Shown here: positions 24,508-35,055 of the stretch, piece after piece
How positions within the stretch are numbered: the stretch's first letter is position 1
Layout: every line of letters starts with the position of its first letter
Assembly: GCA_014529385.2 (NCBI GenBank)
Contig: CM043967.1
Location: forward strand, 126,579,182 to 126,643,181
Reading direction: 5' to 3'
DNA length: 64,000 bases
Source of the DNA: Adiantum capillus-veneris
Lineage: Eukaryota; Streptophyta; Polypodiopsida; Polypodiales; Pteridaceae
The notes under the pieces: generated by a model
What the model was told of the DNA's origin: nothing
What the model saw: only the letters and a program-made list of their open reading frames with translations
Database searches by the model: none
Position numbers and translations under genes: made by a program

Positions 24508-27222
24508 ATGGAGAATGCATCTTTTCCTGATGAGAACACTAACTTGAAATTACAATCCTCGGCCCCTTCATCTTTAACACTTACCCAAAGAAAGAACACA
24601 CATCATCTTCATGTTGATGTATTGCAAGAGTACGCACCGTTGCAGAAACGTAGGAGGGAGTCTTTCTTATCTCAACGGGAGAAAGAACTTAGAAGAACAA
24701 ACAAGGAACATCATTTGGATTTGTGGACCGATGGGTCTATTTATCCAAAGGATCCTATGACAAATGCGCCACCTCCCTTTGCTAATATCACTGACCTCTT
24801 ACATTTCACAGGCGATGGCAAGGATGGGCTATTGGGATACACCGAACATTTGGAAATGAGAGGATTGAATGCGGAAAGGCAAAGAAACTTCCTGGCAATG
24901 GAGAACATGCAGCTAAAGAAACTTAATGAAGCATGCTCTCAAAAGATTTCATCAAACAAAGAGACAATCCAAGGCCTTGAGAAGAAGATCACAAGTTTGC
25001 GAGAGAAAGACACCGTGCTTGGTAGTCGGAAAAGAAAACGAGATCTGTGCAACCTTGAGAACATGAAGGTTGGTAGTGGTGGCCTGAAAAAACGAATACA
25101 AGCTTTAAGGTAGCTCGAAGTTTGTTTCTTCAATGTGCTTCATTAAGAAGTGGATACACTTACTTTTCTATACATGATCATAACGCATTGTGCTTTTTTG
25201 GCAGGTCTTTACTGCATCCAAACTCAAACGGTGCAGGCTTCAATGCCGGAGTGCATTACATCCGTCTAGTTCCAAAAGAAGTAGTTGAAGAGATGATAAC
25301 TCAGAAAAAATTTCGTAAGTTGAAAGGAAGGCTACTTACCTCCTTCATGAACGAGAATCAGCTGGAACCAATGGAAGTGCAAGCAATACTTGATGAGAGT
25401 GGCATCTCGCAGATGGGATACAGGGCACTCTTCAAAGCATTAGCTAAAAAATCTCAAAATAAACTACAGAGAGGATCATTGCTGCCAAAGCCATCACATG
25501 TAAAGGCTGTTCGTCGGCACATAAACGATGAGGTGTTTGAGAAAATTGGGTCACCATTCCATATTGAAGCAACGTTCTTAGGCAAGGGCGGCAGAGAGGT
25601 ACAATTTAACGAGCACAACAACCTCTTCGTTGATCTTGAAGCATTGCAAAGGTATGCAGTTCACTTCTTTGACATCAGTTGAGACGAGTGCGGTGGGGTT
25701 CTCAAGTTTGTTTTGAAGCTCGACGAGTGCGAGGTCTTGAAGAACAAGAAGTTGGAGAGAGTCACTATTACCCTCATGAGCAGAGCTCTGGATCCATCAA
25801 TAACGAAAGAGTATCCACGATACTTCAGCGTGCAATTAGAAAACAACATTCTATCTCTAGGATCATTTCAGGTATACTTCGGTCAATCTCTGATAACAAA
25901 AATATTTATTATTTGATTGTTGATTTTGTGTTTTCATTTTTCAGTGCAGGTTGATAAGGAAAATTTTGAAATCCTCAATTGGGTTTTTAGTCAAACCCAA
26001 ATTCCTTCTATCATCAGTGAACAAAGAAACGGAGCTGTTCTTTCAGTGGAAGGATTTGGCAACTACACAGTGGAATGGCACATGGCAGGTGACTTAAAGA
26101 CTCTTAAGTGTATGTACAACATAAGACACGGAGCAGCTATGGCAAATCCATGCTTATATTGCATGGCTGATGCACAATCACTTGAGAGTGTGCAATGGAT
26201 TAGAGCTCCCAACAGACATCTTCAAGATAAAACTTTTAAACTAGTGCTTGATATTCCTCTGAGTAGAGTTCACGTCTGTACACTTCATGCACTCTGTCGA
26301 ATAATTGAAAAGGTGGTTCATTTGTACATATGTTTTGCATGGACATTAAAGCCAGAGAGTGCGTCAAAAAGAGTGATCAAATCATTAGAGGGAGTGCTCT
26401 CAGACATTGGTTTCCATGGAGGCAATGTCAAAATCGAAGAGGACCCTAAGATGTCTCAAAGTCGGTACAAGGTACCAAGGAAAGCATCGATAGGCGGAGT
26501 GAAGGCAAGAAGGTTTCTTGGGTTTAGCCTCAAAGATTCAGATAGAGAAGAAAGGAGAATCCTGTTCAACAAATGGAAACAGTTACATAAAGTGGTTAAA
26601 GACAATGCTGGTGGTGGGGCAATCCAGAATCACAAAGCGAACGTGTGGAAATCACTAGATAAAATTTTCCACTACCTTGAGCAACATTCTTGGGACCAAA
26701 GTAAGCTCACATCATTTCAAGCAGCCTTGCTGGATTGGAAAAAGGCTTACCTTACAGGGTGGGGTGGGCAACATATCACACATTACATGGTAGGTTGGCA
26801 TTCTACGTATACAAAACAAAATTTTAAATTGTACTCAACTGACCATTTTGTTTTATTTCAATGCAGCACATACTGTTCAACCATGGTCCATATTTGCCAA
26901 GACATACGGCTCACTATCAATATGGTCCACACAAGGCATGGAAAAAACCCACTACATGGCAAGAACAGGTTATTTTAAGCACACTCGGCATGGGGGAGGA
27001 AAAGAAAAGGCCAATAGCATATTAGAGTTACACCAATGGACTTATAGACGACTAATTCATAGAGCAAGGCAGAAGGAACTTCTTACGAGTTTAGAAATTA
27101 CACGGTCTTTACAACACATCCGCAAAGAGAAGAAACAGATGGATTGGGGAGCTTCAAATGCGGCCGAGCACCATGCGAGGTGGCGCCGGTCACGAGTCAG
27201 GAGCGGGAGAAGATGGACCTGA
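24508..27222 (+). CDS. DDE-type transposase candidate (four exons, one stop)
   Basis: Joining 24,508-25,109, 25,205-25,871, 25,950-26,793 and 26,867-27,222 at GT..AG sites gives 2,469 bases (822 residues) in one frame with a single TGA at 25,679-25,681. Residues ~1-200 are basic and coiled-coil-like, with KRKR. After the stop comes DECGGVLKF (candidate first Asp, 25,682), then GDLKTLK (second Asp, 26,091), an NPCLYC pair (26,151-26,162), VHVCTLHALCR, and near the end STQGMEKTHY (candidate Glu, 26,941) and HTRHGGG. The spacing Asp, Asp, CxxC/HxxxC, Glu resembles RNase H-fold transposases with a zinc-binding insert, as in RAG1/Transib-like or Kolobok-like groups. I cannot assign the superfamily. 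It is the only transposase in the element and is presumably inactive here unless the TGA is an error. Confidence 0.6.
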
Positions 27223-29065
27223 GGCCGTCGTTTTTATCCTCTTCGATGCACCTCCCTCCTCCTCACTTTGTACCTCTTCAATGTGCAAGCTCTGTAGATG
27301 AGCTCGTTCCTCTATTGATGGCAGCATCCCTACGGGCATCATGCATCTTCTTTCCCTCAAAAACAGCCGCTTATTGTATGGATCTAAGCTTTCCGAGTCT
27401 TCAACCCCTGCAGCCAGAGCCTGAGCTGTGTAGGACATGAAATATGGGACTCTGAGTGCCTGACACCCATACCCAATGCCAAATACACGTAGAGCAAACT
27501 GTTTTTCAATCAGAATTACTCTTTCTACGCTTAGTGGGAGGGGGTGCCCACCACACAATCTTGTAATAGCTTTCATTGCAAACAGAGGGAACTTTGCATT
27601 GTCATCGGAATATTCCTTGTGGTATATTATGATCTACATAATAATTGCAATCAATTTATTAGTCGTAAGTGAGATGAGTACAATTGTCAAGTACTTGAAT
27701 TGTTTCTACAAACCTTTTTGTGGTTGAAACGCCCGATGTAGTGAGACAACGCTGCATCCTTGCCTTGGACTCCAGTGACAAGCCCTTGGCGTGAGCCTCC
27801 CGCTCTTCTAAGGAAACTATCGTCATACACTAGCACTTGGTAGCAAAAAGAAATTTTCATGATATTTTATCACTCAGCCATCTCTAATACTATATGAATG
27901 CTCAACAAAAGTTACCATCCGATTCTCGTCCATTTCCAACATCGACCTCCCCCATAAGTGAATAGACTTACTATTCATTACATGATCTTCTGGTGCCATG
28001 TGTCTACCCATGTTTTCCAAGCCGAGTTGTTTTGTTGTCAATTCAAACTGCTCATCTGTTGGAAAATCGGCCTCTCCGGACTTCGCCTCATTGAACGTAT
28101 CTTTAATCAGTTGCGACCCTGAAGTGAACTGTGAGTCACGGACAGCTGTGTCAGCAATAAGATATTGGTCCACTGCATCATTGTCCACAAACCCCATGTC
28201 TGCCTCACAAAAATTTGCAATTGCCGCTAGGCAGTAGTCCTCCCGTATATTGAGCTCATGCATGATATCTGTGAGCAGAATATAGTGGGTGTCGCCCGCC
28301 ATAGCAAAGCTGGGAGCACAATTGAGAGGCAAAGTCACTTCCATGCTTGGGCTTTCTTGCCTGCACCCTATTGCTGCATCCGTAAGAGAAACAAGAGCTA
28401 AGCCCGCATCAAAGGTTTCCTTTAGTACCTCTTCTCGCCCTTCTTCTGGATTGAATTGCACCTCCACATCCTCTACCTCTTCCTCCGACGCCAATGGACA
28501 ACTATCGAAAGTTGTTGACTGTGAAGTCTCTGACTCGCCATCCGTCTGCAAGTATAAGTAACAGACAAACCCATGCTAGAATTCCAATAAGGGACATTTT
28601 TTTAAGTGCTTCATACACCTGTCTTGTACAAGCAGTGCATTGGAGGGACACTTTTCAAGACAACGATTCAGTCTCCTTGAACCACTCTTGTCAGGGGTCA
28701 AGGTCGGCAGGGTGCACATATCTCATGCCATCAACCGTCATGGAATTGTCACAAGTGACTGCCTCATACTGTTGCAAATGGTTTTGTAGGTACTCAAAGG
28801 AGCAATCTATAATCCTCTGTATAGAAAACTCTGTATTGAACATTCCTGATAGTTCTGGTGCACGGTGATGATCTCGGGCGTTATATAAGAATGCAAATAG
28901 TTTTTCTTCACATGTATCCTCGCTCATGTCTGTCTCCAGGACTATGATCCCCATGACTGAAATAAAAAGCAAGCCAAAACTATTTGGTGTCACAACAAAG
29001 CGAATGTTGGGCCTCGAGTACCCCCTCAATGTCCTATTTTTCCTGGTTCGACCCCGTGCGCTCAT
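27193..29065 (-). CDS. Unrecognised element gene (multi-exon, acidic)
   Basis: Three long minus-strand frames lie head to tail: 29,065-28,691 (starts MSARGRTRKNRTLRG, basic), 28,551-27,874 (very acidic at first: SEEEVEDVEVQFNPEEGREE) and 27,576-27,193. A short frame between them (27.72-27.82 kb) reads YDDSFLRRAGGSRQGLVTG. They probably form one gene with introns. The C-terminus holds EEVQSEEEGG, then SKRIKTT, an NLS-like patch. No known domain is recognised. It converges on the transposase gene, whose end it overlaps by about 30 bases. A hairpin cluster lies just upstream of its start. It may be a transposition accessory protein, which is inference. Confidence 0.5.
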
Positions 29066-29090
29066 GTCGTAAGAGGTGACATTAGTTGAG

Positions 29091-29470
29091 ACCGAACCAA
29101 GCGAGTAGGGTCCCCAAGAATTTCTGAAGGACCCTCTTCGCTTGGTTCTGTCCCGTGTGCTAAAGTCATAAGAGTTGATGTTAGTTGAGTCAGAACCAAG
29201 CGAGTAGGGCTCCCAAGAATTTCCGAAGAACTCTATTCGCTTGGTTATGTCAAGTGCGCTAATGTCATATCGACGGGTTATGTCCCGTGCGTTAATGTCA
29301 TAAGTGGTGACGTTAGTTGAGTCAGAACCAAGCGAGTAGGTCTCCCAAGAATTTCTGAAGAACTCTATTCGCTTGGTTATGTCCCGTGTGCTAATGTCAT
29401 ATCGACGGGTATGTCCCGTGCGTTAATATCATAAGTGGTCCTATTTGCTTGGTTCTGTCCTGTGGCATTC
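29091..29470. repeat. Hairpin cluster I (three units)
   Basis: Hairpins at 29,091-29,151, 29,189-29,250 and 29,321-29,382 have arms GAACCAAGCGAGTAGG and CTCTATTCGCTTGGTT. They sit in a tandem array of about 120 bases with GTCCCGTGCGTTAATGTCAT spacers. A partial unit follows at 29,439-29,460. Confidence 0.85.
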
Positions 29471-29904
29471 GGAACAGGTGGATAAGAACAGAGCATATTA
29501 TGTTTTTCTTTTTTACCATAAGCGCGAGTGAATAAATTAGAAGAGCAAAAAATAATTTACAAGAGGGGCAGCTACACACGACTGCTGCATGACAGTGATA
29601 GATTTATAGTTCACATAAGGAGTAATTATTCCAACCATGAATGCGATACGGTCACCACATAAGGAGTAATTATTCCAACCATGCGTGCATTTTTACCCTA
29701 ACGCAGTGGCTTTGGTGTGCACACAGTTAACAACACACAGGAAGGGGAGAGGCAGGGAGAAAGAACCTATCTCTGCAATATCCAATGGCGCCGAGTTGGA
29801 TGGTGATGTCGCAGGCCACCGACAGCAAGAACCAGTAGGGGGGCGATGGCGATGGCGACGCGGTAGCAAAAGACTCGACCCAGTGGAGGTCACTCAACAC
29901 AGAA

Positions 29905-30190
29905 TCATGAGAGCTGGGCAAGGGGAAAAGCGCAAAAAATGCAAAGGCGATGGCGAATGCAAGGGCGATCGGCGTCTGACTCTAAATGCAGGATCACGAG
30001 AGCTGGCCAAGGGGAAAGGCACAGAAAAGGCCAAGGCGATGGCGAATTCAAGAGCGATCGGCGTCTGACTCTAAACGTAGGATCACGAGAGCTGGCCAAG
30101 GGGAAGGGCGCAGAAAAGGCAAAGGCACGAGAGCTGGCCAGGCAGAAGGTGCGAGATGGAGATGGCGACTGCAAGGGCGATTGGCGTCTG
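29905..30190. repeat. 89-bp tandem repeat, about three copies
   Basis: agctggccaaggggaaagg and ggcgatcggcgtctgactc recur at exactly 89-base spacing (agctgg at 29,912, 30,001, 30,090), the last copy being partly deleted. An open frame spans two copies (Lys/Gly-rich), but since 89 is not a multiple of 3 the protein does not repeat. Coding is doubtful. Confidence 0.75.
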
Positions 30191-30596
30191 TCTAACCCTT
30201 AACGGTCACTCAAAAAGGCACGTGGGCTGCGCTCTCAAGGAAAACCAGTATTAAATGGTCTCAGATTCCCATGCAGCATGATTTACCAACCGCAATCTTG
30301 TGCATAAGTGAAGTTGTCACCCTCCCCGAGGTAAGCATTCTAAGTTGAGGCATTACCCCCGCCAAACATCTCAAGTTTCAACTATTCTGCCTCTTTTTGC
30401 GTCCTCTACTGTGCATCATTCTAATTAACTCTACCCCCATCGACGCTACGCGGTAAGCAAACTCAATCACCTCTTACTCTCGCGCATCCTCCTTCTCTTA
30501 CTCTTGTTCTGTAGTGCTTCAGCGACACGGAACTCGACACACAGTGAAGAGGTATGCTACTTACTACCCTTCTGCGCACTTGTATTTTGTGTAGTT
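30191..30596. other. No gene seen
   Basis: Mixed-composition spacer inside the 12.8-kb element between the 89-bp repeats and hairpin cluster II. Short exon-like pieces are possible but unsupported. Confidence 0.3.
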
Positions 30597-31230
30597 GGTC
30601 AGTACCAAGTGAATAAGGTAAGGTCACTTAGTCCGAAGAGCCCTATTCTCTTGGTACTGACCAAAAGAATAGTTTAGTGATGTCTTCTAGTACAGAGGTC
30701 AATACTAAGAAAATAAGGGGAAGGTAACCCCTGCTTGTTGCGGATTTAGGGTTTTCCTTGCCAAATACGCCTTTTGATTTCGGTCCCGTGCGCTTTAATT
30801 TGCTGTAGTTGGTCAGTACCAAGCGAATAAGGTAAGGTCACTTAGTTCGAAGTGCCCTATTCGCTTGGTCCTGACCAAAAGAAAAGTTAAGTGATGTTTG
30901 CTAGTACAGAGATCAATACTAAGCAAATAAGGGGAAGGTAACCCCTGCTTGTTGCGGATTTAGGGTTTTCCTTGCCAAATACGCCTTTTGATTTAGGTCC
31001 CATGCCCTTTAATTTGTTGTAGTTGGTCAGTACCAAGCGAATAAGGTAAGGTCACCTGGTCCAAAGTGCCCTATTCGCTTGGTACTGACCAAAAGAAAAG
31101 TTAAGTGATGTCTGCTAGTACAGAGGTCAATACTAAGCAAATAAGGGAAGGTAACCCCTGCTTGTTGCGGATTTAGGGATTTCTTTTGCAAAATACACCT
31201 TTTGATTTTATAAGAAAGAAACAAAATTAC
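30597..31230. repeat. Hairpin cluster II, 214-bp tandem repeat
   Basis: Three copies at exact 214-base spacing contain hairpins at 30,597-30,662, 30,811-30,876 and 31,025-31,090, with arms GGTCAGTACCAAGCGAATA and CTATTCGCTTGGTACTGACC. Each is followed by a half-site (CAATACTAAGCAAATAAGG) and ccttgccaaatacgcctttt. Confidence 0.9.
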
Positions 31231-31292
31231 AACTGAACATCGGATTTGAGTAAGAAAACACTTCAGACTTTACAAAGAATGGCCTATTAATT

Positions 31293-31342
31293 TCCGGGGG
31301 GTTTAGGGTTTAGGGGTTTAGGGGTTTAGGGGTTTAGGGTTC
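31293..31342. repeat. Interstitial telomere-like TTTAGGG(G) repeat
   Basis: Six TTTAGGG or TTTAGGGG units in tandem (about 48 bases) inside the 12.8-kb element, immediately beside the 3' end of the small helical-protein gene. Plant telomeres are TTTAGGG; the eight-base variants suggest slippage. Too short to be a chromosome end. Confidence 0.8.
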
Positions 31343-31821
31343 ACAGCCAGCTTATCTCTTCGCAAAGCATGTTTGCAAAGTTAATGGCCTCCTCATATTT
31401 ACTGGCTAGCTCAAGCACTTCATCTTTCTTTTCCTGAAGCCAATTAATGATTGCCTCCATAGAGCCATTCTCAGCGAGCGATCGCTGCATGTCTTCAGGC
31501 CTTCTTGCTTCCAGAGAGTTTTTAAGGATTGAGACCCTCTGCCTGACGATCAGCATTTGCTGCAGCTTCAGGCTAGCATCCTGCACAGAGCATTTAGCAA
31601 GTAAGCTCTTCAAACTAAGACCTTGGAAATTGGGAGCAGAAAGCAAAGAATTACCAGCAACTTACCTCGAGAATAGACTCCCGTGTTGACATCAGCCACT
31701 CCCGAGTTGTGTCGGTCGAGAACAGTAAAGGTAACATCGGGGGAGGGCTAATGGGGGACCTCTTGAGGAGGGCCCGGATATGGTGTTGCTGGCGCTGCAG
31801 GAGTATACCTTGGAAAGGCAT
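31341..31821 (-). CDS. Two-exon gene for a 131-aa helical protein
   Basis: The minus strand has ATG at 31,821, exon 1 to 31,666 (52 codons, ends ...STRESILE, donor GTAAGT), an 85-base intron ending TGTGCAG, and exon 2 from 31,580 to the stop at 31,341. The joined frame is open, phase 0, about 131 residues. It is rich in Leu, Gln, Glu and Arg with LQRQQHHIRALLKR, LKLQQMLIVRQRVSILK and WLQEKKDEVLELASKYEEA, so helical and probably coiled-coil. No family is recognised. The intact splice sites and frame, amid decayed neighbours, suggest a real or recently active gene of the transposon. Confidence 0.5.
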
Positions 31822-32140
31822 CGCCACTATCCTAAGCTTCTTTTAGTTGTTCTGAGAAACCCTGAGGGAGGTTCTGAAACAACTGCTTCTTAAATAGACT
31901 TTCAGAAAAGCCTAAAAAGCAGAGCCTGGGCATGAGGTTTTATGAGAGGGCGGTACTACCATGAGGTTTCATGAGAGGTGGACGTGGGAGAGAGAATCAA
32001 TGGTATCATCCCCCCGATATTAGGGGAGGTGATCGGAGGGAACCACATGACAGTTAGAACCGCATCGATTTAAGATCTCCTTCACATTGCTATTTTGTAT
32101 AAGCGGATGCAAACCTGTTCGCTTGCTTGTACACTTTTCT
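31822..32140. other. No gene seen
   Basis: Short frames only. It is the shared 5' flank between the minus-strand helical-protein gene and hairpin cluster III, and so a likely regulatory interval. Confidence 0.35.
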
Positions 32141-32418
32141 GAGGTCACCACCCAGCGAATAAGGTATTTTTTTGCAGGGGCTGCAAACCTGTTCGCCTGG
32201 TAGTGATCTCAAAAAATGTAAGTGATATCTGCTATTACTATTTTTGAAGTCACTACCGAGCGAATAAGGCAAGGCAAACTCTTTCCTATGCACCTATTCG
32301 CTCGGTAGTGACCGCGGAACATATAAGTCATGTCTACCATTACTATTTTCTGAGGTCACTACCGAGCGAATAAGGCAAGGAAACTCTTTTCTATCCATCT
32401 TTTCGCTTGGTACTGACC
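32141..32418. repeat. Hairpin cluster III (three units)
   Basis: Hairpins at 32,141-32,210, 32,246-32,313 and 32,352-32,418, spaced about 106 bases, have arms GGTCACTACCGAGCGAATAAGG and its complement. The last ends about 70 bases before the first ATG of the histone-like gene, so it lies in its promoter or 5' leader. Confidence 0.88.
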
Positions 32419-32486
32419 TTTCCTGAAATCTGAAGTCCCTTGATTTGACAAATGAATTGTCTTTTGGTGTTATTGTATTTGTAGAG

Positions 32487-32566
32487 ATGCCTCGTGTTAA
32501 GGCCTGCGCTAGGAGGGCAACAGGTGATGCCTCGTGTTAAGGCCTGCGCTAGGAGGGCAACAGGTG
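32487..32566 (+). repeat. 40-bp tandem duplication at the gene start
   Basis: ATGCCTCGTGTTAAGGCC and the next 22 bases occur twice (32,487 and 32,527). Since 40 is not a multiple of 3, the first ATG opens a short out-of-frame ORF and only the second is in frame with the histone domain. Confidence 0.92.
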
Positions 32567-35055
32567 AATCTTTGAATGCTCAAGCAAGAAGACGCCGATA
32601 TGAGGCGCACAAAGGTGTACTGCAAGAGCTGCGCAGGATAGAACGACACGTTCAACCTGCTATTCCACGTCTCCCTTTCCAGCGAGTAGTGCGGGAGATT
32701 TGCGAGCAGTGGAGAGTCGGCATGCGATGGGCCAACAGTGCACTCCTCTGCCTTCAAGAAATTGCTGAGGACTACCTCGTGGAATTCTTCAGCGATGGAT
32801 ATATCCTGGCTGCCCATGCACACCGGGTCACTATCATGCCACGGGATTTTGATACTCTTCGTAGGCTTCGTTTCCGATACGATGGGCTGCTTCAGCTAGT
32901 ACCAATCCGGGATAGTAGAACCATGGATATTCTCAACATCCCCCCTCTCCATCCTCGTTCACGACAGACAGAGCCGTCTAGGGCTGAAACAAACAACAAA
33001 AGGACCCGATCACGGGTCGAGAGAAACGACACAGATGGGCAGGCTGAGATAGCCGCAGAGGCCAAGAGTAAGCTAGAGTGGACCCCGAGGTAGTCATGGA
33101 AGAAACAGAGACAGTTATTGAGGATCCAGCTAGACACCAAAATGAGCAAGTCATGGAGGATCTGCAGCCCACTGTGGATGATGAGGGACAAGAGCAGGTC
33201 AGGGTGGAGCCTGAGGCATCTATGGAGCAACCAATATTGAAGGAAAATGATCCAGAGCCTGAGGCAGCCAGGGAGCCAGCTCAAGAAAGGGAAGCGCAAG
33301 GCTCTGCATCAGAAGGGCCATCCAACGTATCGAATGAGTCAATTATTTTAGAGAAAATCAATGAGGATAATGAAGATGAGTTGAGAATTTGGTTGAGCTC
33401 AGCGCCTCTGCATGCGCACATACAGCTGCCTGCAAGGTCAGAGGAGGCCTGCATTACCAACCTCGATAGAGTAGACTTCATGTGCATGCGCAATTTCATC
33501 GACTCGCTCGCAACAAATGAGGTCGTCAATGTTGCTTTGTGGTAATTCTCATTCTCTTTAATTCTTATGCTCATTAAATGGGTCTCTACCGAGACATGGG
33601 TCAATACCAAGCGAGACAGTGGGTAATGAAATTGAATTTTGGTACTACTCGCTCGGCATTGACCCATGTCTCTGTGGCTGGTGCCAAGTTTTTCTTTATA
33701 ATGGTTCACTACCTTAAAGACATGGGTCAATACCAAGCGGGTCAGTTGTTTATGGAATTGGAATCCGTCGCTGACTCGCTCGGTATTGAACCATGTCTTT
33801 AAGGTTGTCCTCAAGTTCTTCATTTCAGCCAAGACAATGGTCAATACCAAGCGAATCAGTGGTGTATGGAATTCGATAGCTGCCCCACTCGCTCGGTATT
33901 GACTCACTTGGTGTTCAAGTCTAATTTTTGCCTTTTGTTCATGTTAGCCACATTGTCTCGCTTCTGCCCCCTGAGGTTCAAGAGAAAGTATATGTAATAG
34001 ATCCGCTGATATCGCTTTATCTGCAGAACAACTCAGTTTCCTTTTTGAGTCTAATGAACTGGTTTAGCAGAGTCAACTTTGATCTAGCGCGCTTTCTGGT
34101 CACTGCGTACAATCAATCGTGAGTATTTCCTTGCCTTGTAAAATACATCTTGCATTGAAAATCTCTCCTCATCTTTGATGGTATCTTTGTAGTGATCATT
34201 GGAGTCTGATGTTATTTGACATGGAAGCTAAGATTGTTTACTACGCAAACTCCGGGCAAAGCAGGGCGTTTCACGGTCGTGTAAAAACATAAGGTCCATT
34301 TGGGTACATTTGGAAAGCAGTGTAGTGTCTCTTCAGAATGTGTTGCTGACTCAAGTGGTTATGTATGTAGTGCCGCGAAAAAACTTGTATGTTGTGTAGA
34401 GCATCTTTTGTTAGAACATGATCTAGGAAATGTAGTCAAGCACGAACGGGTAACCGTGCCCACGCAGACTGATGACTATAGTTGTGGCTGGCGAACCTGT
34501 TTAAATGCCGTGTTTCTCATCAGTCAAATTATGGATATACCGAACGTAAGTAATCTGCTGTTTTATTGTTTGCTGCAACGTATGTATGAAGAAACAGATG
34601 TCTGTATCACTCTTCTACAAGAACTTCAATTACATAACTACACCAACAACGATGTGCGACATTTTTCTGTAATGGCCATCCAACATATTATAATCTCGGT
34701 AAACAGATGCACAAGAGAGGAAGCGGCGAGAGCTGACGAGTTTGAAGAGGCTCGCATTAACGAAATGACCCAATGCCACAATTAGACTCAAGAAGAAGTT
34801 TGAAATATGCAAGAAGCAATACACCAATATTATGCGGACGCCGCAGAAGTAGAGGAATGGATTGCACGTAGACGGCAAGAGCAAGAACAGCGGGAAACTT
34901 CACAGGTGCAAGAAGCATGGGAAGCCATGGAAGAGGCCCATGATTTCGAGCGACGCGAAAGGATGCCCGAGACCAGCGTCCCCAGAGGCAGAGGTAGCAG
35001 CAACCAAAGCAGAGGGCAGGGGACAAGTGGCACAAACCGGGGGAGAGGACACTAG
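32527..35055 (+). CDS. CENH3/H3-like histone fused to Ulp1-like protease (copy 2)
   Basis: The N-terminus PRVKACARRATG mirrors the H3 tail ARTKQTARKSTG (K4 kept, K9 replaced by Arg). Residues ~30-120 form a full histone H3 fold: VLQELRRIERH, LPFQRVVREICEQW, RWANSALLCLQEIAEDYLVE, FFSDGYILAAHAHRVTIMPR. AEDYLV.FFSD is CENH3-like. An Arg/Lys linker and an acidic segment (33,084-33,540) follow, then an intron (~33,541-33,950) full of hairpins. The protease part has DHWSLMLFDM (His 34,197), YYANS with Asn at the acid position (34,248), and QTDDYSCGW (Gln 34,465, Cys 34,483), the C48/Ulp1 layout for cutting SUMO-like proteins. The tail is coiled-coil (EEWIARRRQEQEQRE) and RGRG-rich. Damage: a frameshift near 33,075 and stops at 34,783 and just after; exon joins near 34.28 kb are uncertain. 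Confidence 0.7.
33592..33910. repeat. Hairpin cluster IV (three units, intronic)
   Basis: Hairpins at 33,592-33,671, 33,717-33,800 and 33,834-33,910 have arms ACATGGGTCAATACCAAGCG and its complement. They fill the intron between the acidic segment and the protease exons of the histone-like gene. Confidence 0.88.

Noticed and set aside
29685-30202. Lys/Gly-rich ORFs over the 89-bp repeats
   Set aside because: The repeat length is not a multiple of three and no peptide repeat is preserved, so the frame is probably chance.
29050-31230. CRISPR-like array
   Set aside because: Repeats are palindromic and spaced, but spacers are themselves repeated, periods differ by cluster, and the context is eukaryotic.
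31293-31342. True telomere or chromosome end
   Set aside because: Only about 50 bases, interstitial and flanked by transposon genes on both sides.
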